A stretch of DNA of 64,000 nt. Origin: an uncultured Aquimarina sp. (lineage in GTDB: Bacteria; Bacteroidota; Bacteroidia; Flavobacteriales; Flavobacteriaceae). The position numbers and the translations under genes are program-made. Shown piece by piece: positions 28,152 to 34,662 of the stretch. Under the pieces are notes generated by a model. It had not been told where the DNA came from. It saw only the letters and a list, made by a program, of their open reading frames with translations, and made no database searches. Position 1 is the first letter of the stretch; every line of letters begins with the position of its first letter. The stretch covers positions 185,138 to 249,137 of the forward strand of contig CANMTP010000007.1 in the NCBI GenBank assembly GCA_947500845.1, given 5' to 3'.

Positions 28152-29081
28152 TTAAGACAATTCTATTTCAAATTGTGTTAATTCTTTAAATTGTTTAAGC
28201 CTCTTCTGAACTTCTTTTCTATCTAAGTTCTCCATGCGTTCTGTCCCAAACTTTTCTACACAAAACGAAGCTAAGTTAGATGCATGAATAATCGCATTTT
28301 TCATACTCTCGAAAGAAATATCTCCGGTCTGTGTCAAGTACCCTGCAAACCCCCCTGCAAAAGTGTCTCCTGCACCTGTTGGGTCAAAAACTTCTTCTAA
28401 AGGTAATGCAGGTGCAAAGAAAATTTGATCTTCATGAAATAATAATGCCCCATGTTCACCTTTTTTAATCACCACATATTTTGGGCCCATTTCTTCGATT
28501 ACTCTTGCAGCCTTTACTAAGGAGTATTCTCCGCTTAGTTGTCTGGCCTCTTCATCATTTATAGTGATAACATCTACCTTGGAAATTACTTTGCGAAGAT
28601 CATCAATGAAAGCATCTTCCATCCAAAAATTCATAGTGTCAAGAATCGCAAGTTTTGGTTTGCTTGTAAGTTGATTTAAAACACCAAGCTGAACTAATGG
28701 ATTCAGATTTCCCAACACAACAATCTCAGCATCCTTATAGGTATCAGGAACAACAGGATTAAAATCTGCCAGTACATTAAGATGTGTTTCTAAAGTGTCT
28801 CTAGAATTGAGGTCATTATGATATTTTCCGCTCCAGAAAAAAGTTTTCCCCCCTTTGACCACCTCGATGGCAGACGTATCCACATTTTTTTCTTCCAAAG
28901 TTTTAAAATAGTCTTTTGGAAAGTCCTCTCCAACAACAGAAACAATAGCTGAGGAGATATTGAAATTAGATGCAGAAAGTGCGATATATGGTGCTGCCCC
29001 GCCTAAGATTTTATCTGTTTTTCCAAATGGGGTTTCAATAGCATCAAAGGCCACAGAACCTACAATTAATAATTTGCTCAT
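28152..29081 (-). CDS. PfkB/ribokinase-family sugar or nucleoside kinase
   Basis: The 309-residue protein has the PfkB signatures: LGGAAPYIALSASNF near the N-terminus and the ATP/catalytic-site DPTGAGDTFAGGFAGYL near 230, where the Asp of GAGD is the catalytic base. The N-terminal IVGSVAFDAIETPFG resembles the adenosine/sugar kinase branch. It lies upstream of the purF-like gene in the same direction; nucleoside or ribose-phosphate salvage would fit that pairing but is inferred. A -7 box is visible just upstream. Confidence 0.85.
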   Translation of the reverse strand: MSKLLIVGSVAFDAIETPFGKTDKILGGAAPYIALSASNFNISSAIVSVVGEDFPKDYFKTLEEKNVDTSAIEVVKGGKTFFWSGKYHNDLNSRDTLETHLNVLADFNPVVPDTYKDAEIVVLGNLNPLVQLGVLNQLTSKPKLAILDTMNFWMEDAFIDDLRKVISKVDVITINDEEARQLSGEYSLVKAARVIEEMGPKYVVIKKGEHGALLFHEDQIFFAPALPLEEVFDPTGAGDTFAGGFAGYLTQTGDISFESMKNAIIHASNLASFCVEKFGTERMENLDRKEVQKRLKQFKELTQFEIELS

Positions 29082-29101
29082 AAAAATAGCGTATTTTTTT
29101 G

Positions 29102-29109
29102 CAAATATA
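29102..29109 (-). promoter_or_regulatory. Candidate -7 promoter box of the PfkB kinase gene
   Basis: TATATTTG read leftward matches TAnnTTTG and lies 20 bases before the start codon. No TTTG is present at the expected distance upstream, so only half the promoter is supported. Confidence 0.45.
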
Positions 29110-29454
29110 GGTTTTCCTTTGCATAAAACCTTTCCATTTTTAGAAAGCTATAATCACCTAGATAAAATAGTATCCAGAACAAATCCTATCCTAAAAAATT
29201 TACAAGGGTTTCAACCAAAATTATGCATTAAAAGGTATGCACTCCTGAAATAATAAAGCTCTGACTTCTTTTTTTATTAAGATTAACCATACACTTTTTG
29301 TTTATATTATGAAACAACTCTTAAAATTTTAACATCAAAAATCCTTATAATTCGACATAATTTCAGATTTTTAAGAAATTTTTATGAAATATGTGAAATA
29401 TCTTCTTCATGAAGATGCTTCATTGTTTAATCACAAACTCAAACTTAAATTAAT

Positions 29455-30525
29455 ATGAAAAAAGTGAATGTAGCGAAGCTATTTGTAGCAATTTCGGCTT
29501 TGTTTTTATTATCTAACTGTGAAAAAGAAGCTGTTGACGATGTTGTAGCAACAGACCAATTAGCAGCTTCAAAAAGTATTCCTCATGTATGTATTGCAAA
29601 ATGGGACATGCATAATGGTGCAAAAGCTGCCAGTGTTAAAGCTAAACAATGGGAGCCTGGCCAAACGATTAGAGTTAAATTTTTAAACGGGAATAGCTTT
29701 GTTCAATCTAAGGTTAGGCAATTTGCAGTAGAATGGGAAAACTATGCAAATCTTAAATTCGAATGGGTATCTTCTGGTAGTAGTGCCAACATAAAGATTG
29801 CATTTAGAGAAGGGCAATATGCCAATGAAACCGGTTCTTGGTCCTACTTGGGAACAGATTCTAACAGCTATGCCCATAGTATGCATTTTGGTTGGTTTGA
29901 CAATAATACTACCGATGAGGAATTTAGAAGAACAACAATTCATGAATTTGGACATGCACTTGGATTGATTCATGAACATCAAAACCCGGTTGCAGGAATT
30001 AATTGGGATACCGAAGCTGTTTATGCCTATTATGCAGGACCACCAAATAACTGGACAAGAGCTCAGGTCGATAATAATCTTTTTAGACGTTATGAAGCAA
30101 ATATTACCAATTATAGCCAATATGATCCATTATCAATTATGCATTATCCTATTCCTGCAGAGCATACATTAGACAGGGTTGCCGTAGGAAGAAATACCAG
30201 CTTATCAAGTACTGATAAATCTTTTATTGGTACGATATATCCATTTCCTGATACGGGAGGAGATATATGTGCAGGTGTAGATGAATATGTAAGTGGAAGA
30301 TCGTATGCCGTAGGTGATAAAGTAACGTATCAAGGAACATTGTATCAAAGAACAGCTAGTGGGTGGAACAACCTAGGTCCTTGTCCTAGTAATGACCCAT
30401 GTGCAGGTATAGCAGCATATGTGAGTGGTCGATCGTATGCTGTAGGTGATAAAGTGACTTATCAGGGATCATTATATGAAAGAACAGCTAGTGGATGGAC
30501 TAATTTAGGACCATGCGGAGGATAA
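29455..30525 (+). CDS. Astacin-like (M12A) metalloprotease lipoprotein with two CBM5/12-like repeats
   Basis: The 356-residue protein has a lipoprotein signal (FLLSNCEKE, Cys22), a metzincin domain (about 40-265) with HEFGHALGLIHEHQNP at 163-178 and a Met-turn SIMHYP, and two nearly identical C-terminal modules starting near 272 and 316 (CAG...YVSGRSYAVGDKVTYQG...ASGW.NLGPC). The modules have the aromatic/GD.V.Y.G..Y pattern of chitin-binding type 3 (CBM5/12) domains, each closed by a Cys pair. It should degrade protein at the cell surface while bound to polysaccharide. Its leader (29432-29447) is complementary to the core of the small-RNA candidates at 12.6 and 13.0 kb. Confidence 0.85.
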   Translation: MKKVNVAKLFVAISALFLLSNCEKEAVDDVVATDQLAASKSIPHVCIAKWDMHNGAKAASVKAKQWEPGQTIRVKFLNGNSFVQSKVRQFAVEWENYANLKFEWVSSGSSANIKIAFREGQYANETGSWSYLGTDSNSYAHSMHFGWFDNNTTDEEFRRTTIHEFGHALGLIHEHQNPVAGINWDTEAVYAYYAGPPNNWTRAQVDNNLFRRYEANITNYSQYDPLSIMHYPIPAEHTLDRVAVGRNTSLSSTDKSFIGTIYPFPDTGGDICAGVDEYVSGRSYAVGDKVTYQGTLYQRTASGWNNLGPCPSNDPCAGIAAYVSGRSYAVGDKVTYQGSLYERTASGWTNLGPCGG

Positions 30526-30568
30526 CAAAAAGTAAATCTTGCTAAATTAGCTTGATTAAAATAAATAA

Positions 30569-30600
30569 AAAATACCCTGGAGATAGCTTCAGGGTATTTT
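30569..30600 (+). terminator. Terminator of the astacin-like protease gene
   Basis: Perfect 11-bp arms (AAAATACCCTG / CAGGGTATTTT) and a T-rich tail, 44 bases after the stop codon. Confidence 0.9.
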
Positions 30601-30629
30601 TGTATGTAAAATTGATAAAAATGTTGTAT

Positions 30630-30734
30630 TTATCTTCTTGCGACCTTTGGAATAACAGCTTCTGAAAACCGATTATCAAAATAAAAGTAGTTTCCAGTTC
30701 CAAGTAATTCTGCGCACTGTAGAAAATTGCGATA
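30630..30734 (-). pseudogene. Leftward C-terminal coding remnant
   Basis: A leftward frame without a start codon ends AELLGTGNYFYFDN, then RFSEAVIPKVARR and a stop. The residue composition looks like real protein, but I do not recognise the family. It overlaps the PIN-like remnant on the other strand by about 80 bases, so one of the two (or the join) is not genuine coding sequence. Confidence 0.25.
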
Positions 30735-30844
30735 TTATCATCACTAGAAATGAAAAAGATTTCAAAGCCTTTAAAATTTCAATAATAAACCCTTCAGAAT
30801 ATCTAAAAAATATACATATACGCGATTCTACAGAACTTATTTAA
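30656..30844 (+). pseudogene. PIN-domain (VapC-type) C-terminal remnant
   Basis: From about 30710 the rightward frame reads LRTVENCDIIITRNEKDF and then KAFKISIINPSEYLKNIHI before a stop at 30842. The D-x-I-x-T-R-N-x-x-D-F followed by V/I-x-x-P-x-E-(F/Y)-L pattern is the C-terminal end of flavobacterial PIN-domain toxins. There is no start codon and the N-terminal two-thirds are missing, so this is a relic. It lies just outside the left copy of the 74-bp repeat bordering the graspetide cluster. Confidence 0.5.
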
Positions 30845-30936
30845 TTTGATGCTGACTTATATTTCCAAAAAAAACTTAAGCCTAAAACCGTTTTATAACA
30901 AGATACTATTATACAGTACACTCATCAAATTGCTGT

Positions 30937-31010
30937 AGCATTGCTCTGGTGTGCCTTAGCGTTTATTTCCTTCCAAAATCTGCAGGAATCTCCCCCCAGG
31001 CTTTGGTCTC
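30937..31010. repeat. 74-bp direct repeat, left copy (duplicated rnhA 3' end)
   Basis: These 74 bases are identical to 34589-34662. On the leftward strand they include the last codons of RNase H (ETKAWGEIPADFGRK and stop) plus 24 bases downstream. Homology continues to about 31025 at codon level (IVKF against IVKW in the intact gene), with several base changes. The copy lies just beyond the end of the SPASM gene. Confidence 0.95.
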
Positions 31011-31034
31011 AAATTTTACTATTCTTTAAAAAAG

Positions 31035-32111
31035 CTAATTTTTTAGAAACTCTTGAAAGCTATAAAATTTGATTGCTTCTCGTTTTAAAGGGTTTGTACT
31101 CCACTCTTTCCATTGATTAGTATAAGGATCATACCCACATTTCAGAGGTTTGGAATAGTCATCTTCTGGATTTTCTACATAAGCCCTGCAATCCGTACAA
31201 ATTCTACGATACTCGCAATCTTTACATGTATCAATCAAATCTTTATGAATATTCCAGGATTTCTGAAATTCTGTAGTGCTAATTATATCCTCAATAATAT
31301 CAGTTTTTATATTTCCAAAAATTTGAGCCATCGAGGGACAATTTTTAATATTACCTTCAATATCAATGCTCATTTTTTTATTTAAACAAGAATTATGTTC
31401 AAAAGACTCCGTAAAAACAGGGATTTTGATTGAAAAAAGTTTTGGGTCGATAATCCCACAATGGTTTTGGCTATCTATTTTCCTAGAAATAAATTTAATT
31501 TTAGGATTATTCATGTTTTGAGAAACGTATTTTTCTTTTGCAGAATGTATTACAAAAAGAACTATTCTAGGATACTTCACTGATATATTTTCTATTTCTT
31601 GGAAATTTATGCTAGAGGTGTATGGTAAAAATACCGTAATGCTTCTAATGACAGAATCTGAACAATTTTTAGCGAAAAAATCCAAGCTGTCTGGATTGAA
31701 GGTTTTATAAAATCGTAACTCTACAAATTTGCAATATAGATCGGTAAGAGCATTTGTTATTTTTTTAATCTCTTGATTACTTAAAAGATCTAATTCAATA
31801 ATTGCATTACTGATGTGTTCTGGAGATTTCCACTGTAAATCTAAGTCTGGATAACGTTCTGGTTCGTCCGTCCAAAATCCAAGCTCCTGCTGTTCGAGAT
31901 AAGCAATATATTCAAGTATTGTTTCACTATCCTCTTTAGAGAATTTATCCAATGCCTGATATATGTCTTTGTTCTTTGTTTCTTCTAAAAATTGTGCGAA
32001 AGGTAAAGGAATAGAATATACTTTACCACGATGAAGATCACATATAGTCGCTAAAGAGGCACCTTTTACAATTACACAGTTAGCAAATAGTTTAAAAATT
32101 TTTTTGTTCAT
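31035..32111 (-). CDS. Grasp-with-spasm SPASM-domain peptide maturase
   Basis: The 358-residue protein matches the SPASM partner of grasp-with-spasm RiPP systems: an N-terminal FANCVIVKGASLATICDLHRG, a PLPFAQFL segment, and a C-terminal SPASM region with Cys in HNSCLN, KNCPSM, then C296-x2-C299-x5-C305-x2-C308 and C325. SPASM cysteines bind auxiliary iron-sulfur clusters. No CxxxCxxC radical-SAM motif is present anywhere, so a standard radical SAM reaction is not supported. It is the last gene of the cluster and overlaps the preceding 74-residue gene by 20 bases. It probably works with the ATP-grasp ligase on the precursor at 33989; its exact reaction is unknown. Confidence 0.8.
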   Translation of the reverse strand: MNKKIFKLFANCVIVKGASLATICDLHRGKVYSIPLPFAQFLEETKNKDIYQALDKFSKEDSETILEYIAYLEQQELGFWTDEPERYPDLDLQWKSPEHISNAIIELDLLSNQEIKKITNALTDLYCKFVELRFYKTFNPDSLDFFAKNCSDSVIRSITVFLPYTSSINFQEIENISVKYPRIVLFVIHSAKEKYVSQNMNNPKIKFISRKIDSQNHCGIIDPKLFSIKIPVFTESFEHNSCLNKKMSIDIEGNIKNCPSMAQIFGNIKTDIIEDIISTTEFQKSWNIHKDLIDTCKDCEYRRICTDCRAYVENPEDDYSKPLKCGYDPYTNQWKEWSTNPLKREAIKFYSFQEFLKN

Positions 32112-32316
32112 CGAAAGTTAACATTTTAGAAATAGGTTTTTGTGGTAAACTACATCCCATATTTTCTGTGTGATATACAGGGTTTTGATCAAAATAAGAT
32201 ACAGTTCTCTTACTTTCGTCTATATCTATTTGTAATTCCTTTATTTTATAATTTCTTAGGAAAAAAGGAAGATTATCCAGTTGTTTTTTGAAAAATACCG
32301 ATTTTTTAGTCGTCAT
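32092..32316 (-). CDS. Small protein of unknown function inside the graspetide operon
   Basis: This 74-residue protein overlaps the ATP-grasp gene by 11 bases and the SPASM gene by 20, so it is translationally coupled to both and likely a real part of the system. It has a basic N-terminus (MTTKKSVFFKKQ), a mid-section LQIDIDESKRTVSYFDQNP that looks beta-rich, and a single Cys in ENMGCSLPQ. No signal peptide or membrane segment is visible. I do not recognise the family; a peptide-binding adaptor or a second substrate are possibilities without direct support. Confidence 0.55.
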   Translation of the reverse strand: MTTKKSVFFKKQLDNLPFFLRNYKIKELQIDIDESKRTVSYFDQNPVYHTENMGCSLPQKPISKMLTFDEQKNF

Positions 32317-33286
32317 GTTTTATTAATTCTTTTGCAATTTCGTCTTCCAAATAGTAATTACAGGGTTTTGAAACAAAACCAAATTGCCCAGTCGGGTTTA
32401 CTTCCAGAAAAACATACTTCTTATCTGGTGTTTTTATCAAATCTATAGAGCCAGTGTTTAGACAAAGTTCGTTCATTAGAATTCTCAATTTATTTTCAAT
32501 TTCTTCGGGCAAAGAATAAGGGACATTTCTATTAGGTCTTTCTTTATTATAATTTCTGAAATCGGCTTTGGTCTGTGGATCTAACTGAGAGAAAATAGCC
32601 ATCGTGTAAAAATTACCCTCTAAGTAAAAGGCCCTTAATTCAATGTCTTTTTCAATATACTTTTGAAAAAAAGATGGAAAAAATTTTTCAGGTAATGATT
32701 TAAATGACTCAATAGCTAATTTTTTTGTCTTGAAAAAAGTTACATTTTCTTTATCTTCAAAATAAACCAATTCATATAAAGGTTTGGAAATAATATATTT
32801 ATACTTTTTCAAGAATATAAGAAGCTCTTTTTTTGAATTTGTTATTAATGAATTAGGAATCAATAAATCCAAATCCTTTGCTTTGCGTAACATTGAGAAT
32901 TTATCTACCTTTATTGCACTTATATCTGGTAACTGATAAGCGTTTTTGTATGTGTTAAAAATCTGCGAATTGATTTTGCTTATTTCTTGTCCTAATCTCC
33001 ATCTGAGTTCACTAATATTATCATTTGTACTTTCTAATTTCACAAAAGTTTCTTTTAGATAGTCGCGATGTCTAAGAAAGCCTCGAAACCATATACTGTT
33101 GTAATTTTTCAAATTTAGCTTGTTGATTTCTAGTGAATTATTAATTTCTAAAGACCAGTTTTTTCCATTCTCATAATAGTCATCTCCTGAAAGAAAATCG
33201 AATTTGGCATTTCTATAGAGTAACCAGTCGATTACTCCTTCATGACTCTCATTGCTTTCCTTATAATCTTTACCTATTAGTATCAT
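32306..33286 (-). CDS. Grasp-with-spasm ATP-grasp peptide ligase (graspetide synthetase)
   Basis: The 326-residue protein is an ATP-grasp enzyme of the RiPP macrocyclase type. Visible family marks are MILIGKDYKESNESHEGVID at the N-terminus, an ISKPLYE lysine segment near 190 for ATP binding, the substrate-side DFRNYNKERPNRNVPYSLP, and the metal-binding FLEVNPTGQFGF with Glu295 and Asn297. These enzymes link Ser/Thr hydroxyls or Lys to Asp/Glu side chains, giving omega-ester or omega-amide rings. The natural substrate is almost certainly the 52-residue peptide encoded at 33989. It is the third gene of the leftward operon. Confidence 0.88.
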   Translation of the reverse strand: MILIGKDYKESNESHEGVIDWLLYRNAKFDFLSGDDYYENGKNWSLEINNSLEINKLNLKNYNSIWFRGFLRHRDYLKETFVKLESTNDNISELRWRLGQEISKINSQIFNTYKNAYQLPDISAIKVDKFSMLRKAKDLDLLIPNSLITNSKKELLIFLKKYKYIISKPLYELVYFEDKENVTFFKTKKLAIESFKSLPEKFFPSFFQKYIEKDIELRAFYLEGNFYTMAIFSQLDPQTKADFRNYNKERPNRNVPYSLPEEIENKLRILMNELCLNTGSIDLIKTPDKKYVFLEVNPTGQFGFVSKPCNYYLEDEIAKELIKHDD

Positions 33287-33330
33287 AATAGTATTTATAT
33301 GAGTATTATTCTTCTATAATAATTTTGAAT

Positions 33331-33909
33331 TTAATTTTCTAGCTTTAACTTTTTCAACAACTCTCTTATATTTTTTTCATCTGTAATAGCTTGGGGATGA
33401 CTTGTGCCGAATTTATGGATATACATTTTGTTTAGTAAAAAAGAAAAAGATTCATTATTTATAAAGCCTTTTTTATAACTTCTTAATATGTATGGAAATA
33501 ACTCTAATTGTTTTTGATAAGATTGATGTAAAAAAATTGTGTATATGGCATAGTTTGCTTTTGAACTGAAATCCTTAGGATTCGGATAATTATATACCTG
33601 TAAATATTTTAATGCCTTTAAAAAATTAATTGAATCTGTTTTCATTATTAATCTCAGGTGGTTCTGATATTCTTTTGATTTATGATCATAATTATTTCTT
33701 TTGAGAATTTCTAATTTAATATCACTATCTCTAACTGACTGATCAGAAGCAAATAAATTTTCAAGAAACTGTTCTTTTGTTTTTTGACTAGTAAGAGATG
33801 ACACCTGATCATCAGTATTTGTTGACTTTTTTTTGATTTCTTGTTTGCAGGATAACATTTGTAACATAATTATCATTGTAAATAATATACAAAACCTCAT
33901 AATTTTCAA
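33331..33909 (-). CDS. Lipoprotein of unknown function in the graspetide operon
   Basis: The 192-residue protein has a lipoprotein signal (IIMLQMLSCKQE, Cys near 21), a polar linker (KKKSTNTDDQVSSLTSQK) and an alpha-helical body with Tyr- and Leu-rich helices (KALKYLQVYNYPN, HQSYQKQLELFPYILRS). It lies between the precursor and the ATP-grasp gene on the same strand, 44 bases before the latter. I do not recognise it. Its position and export signal suggest immunity, export assistance or a receptor for the modified peptide, but these are inferences. Confidence 0.6.
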   Translation of the reverse strand: MKIMRFCILFTMIIMLQMLSCKQEIKKKSTNTDDQVSSLTSQKTKEQFLENLFASDQSVRDSDIKLEILKRNNYDHKSKEYQNHLRLIMKTDSINFLKALKYLQVYNYPNPKDFSSKANYAIYTIFLHQSYQKQLELFPYILRSYKKGFINNESFSFLLNKMYIHKFGTSHPQAITDEKNIRELLKKLKLEN

Positions 33910-33930
33910 TTTTAAAATTATTTTATAAGA

Positions 33931-33972
33931 ATGACCAAAGAGGCCTGTTTATAATACATTCTCTTTGGTCAT
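33931..33972 (-). promoter_or_regulatory. Perfect hairpin between precursor and downstream operon genes
   Basis: Perfect 12-bp arms (ATGACCAAAGAG / CTCTTTGGTCAT) lie 16 bases after the precursor stop codon. The leftward tail is AT-rich (TCTTATAAAATA) and not a clean T-tract. This is the position where RiPP operons often have a leaky terminator or RNA-stabilising hairpin that keeps precursor mRNA in excess of enzyme mRNA. Confidence 0.7.
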
Positions 33973-33988
33973 AATTTCTTAATGTTAT

Positions 33989-34147
33989 CTAGCAGCAACC
34001 TTCATCTCTCCAATCTCCATGACTAAAAATAAGAATGCCTATTTGAGAAGTTTCTTCTGTTTCTGTCCCACAGCAGTCGCCTGCCTTAATTGTTAAAGCG
34101 CTTTTGTCCTCGATAACATTCAAATTTAAATCTTTAAGTTTTTTCAT
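33989..34147 (-). CDS. Graspetide precursor peptide (52 residues)
   Basis: The ATG frame encodes a leader MKKLKDLNLNVIEDKSALTI followed by KAGDCCGTETEET, SQIGILIFSHGDW and RDEGCC. The K-x-L leader with an LTIKAG end resembles Bacteroidota natural-product precursors. The core has clustered hydroxyl residues (T28, T30, T33, S34, S42) and acidic residues (E29, E31, E32, D45, D48, E49), as needed for ester crosslinks, and two vicinal Cys pairs (C25-C26, C51-C52). It is the first gene of the ATP-grasp/SPASM operon. Recognition rests on size, composition and context; the crosslink pattern cannot be read from sequence. Confidence 0.85.
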   Translation of the reverse strand: MKKLKDLNLNVIEDKSALTIKAGDCCGTETEETSQIGILIFSHGDWRDEGCC

Positions 34148-34202
34148 TATTAAATGGTTTAAAAAATTTACCTACTCTATTCAGGCTTTTCGGTTTCCGC
34201 CT

Positions 34203-34218
34203 TTTGTTGCACAACAAA
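34203..34218. promoter_or_regulatory. Palindrome upstream of the graspetide operon
   Basis: TTTGTTG-CA-CAACAAA is a perfect palindrome 56 bases before the precursor start codon. Next to it, GACAAG and CTTGTC form a second inverted repeat with a 7-base spacer (34225-34243). Either could be an operator of the operon. No clear TTTG/TAnnTTTG promoter was found here. Confidence 0.4.
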
Positions 34219-34277
34219 GTTTATGACAAGCACAAATCTTGTCCAGAATATTATGGCTTGCAGTACAATATTACTAA

Positions 34278-34306
34278 TAGCCAGTTTCAAAAAATGAAAC
34301 TGGCTA
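34278..34306 (+). terminator. Hairpin upstream of the graspetide operon
   Basis: Perfect 12-bp arms (TAGCCAGTTTCA / TGAAACTGGCTA) with a 5-base loop and a T-rich rightward tail (TATTTTATC). No intact rightward gene precedes it; on the leftward strand it would insulate the operon from rnhA read-through. Confidence 0.55.
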
Positions 34307-34444
34307 TATTTTATCAATAATAATTTGAAAATATTGAGGGATAGGAATAAACTTCTTCAAGCAAAGTTCACTTCAAATTTATATAATCAAACGAATTACG
34401 ACCAATCGACTGGTTATCAAAATATAGAAAACCTTTATTAAGAA

Positions 34445-34527
34445 AAGACAGATAAAATCATCGAATTATACGAAGCCAATTCAAAGATAAAAATCAATTG
34501 ATCGCACAACTTTCTCTTAAAAACTGA
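34445..34527 (+). pseudogene. Decayed coding remnant, possibly the C-terminus of an HTH regulator
   Basis: The rightward frame reads EKTDKIIELYEANS and, after a one-base shift, KDKNQLIAQLSLKN and a stop. Together this resembles the helical C-terminal tail of short XRE-type regulators. A stop codon just upstream and the frameshift show it is not functional. It lies just inside the right copy of the 74-bp repeat. Confidence 0.25.
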
Positions 34528-34588
34528 GTTTTAAGACCATTTCTCCTTGAGTAATATTATAAATACATATCGGCTGTCTCAATGCAGA

Positions 34589-34662
34589 AGCATTGCTCTG
34601 GTGTGCCTTAGCGTTTATTTCCTTCCAAAATCTGCAGGAATCTCCCCCCAGGCTTTGGTCTC
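34589..34662. repeat. 74-bp direct repeat, right copy (functional rnhA 3' end)
   Basis: Identical to 30937-31010 and in the same orientation. It covers the final 16 codons region of the intact rnhA plus 26 bases beyond its stop codon. Together the copies bracket about 3.6 kb that contains the graspetide cluster. Confidence 0.95.

Noticed and set aside
29683..30120. Leftward frame opposite the astacin-like protease
   Set aside because: The rightward gene has signal peptide, zinc motif and tandem modules, so the opposing frame is a shadow.
30937..34662. Prophage or integrative element with its own integrase
   Set aside because: The repeats look like attachment sites, but no integrase, relaxase or phage structural gene is present between them, so only an island of unknown mobility is claimed.
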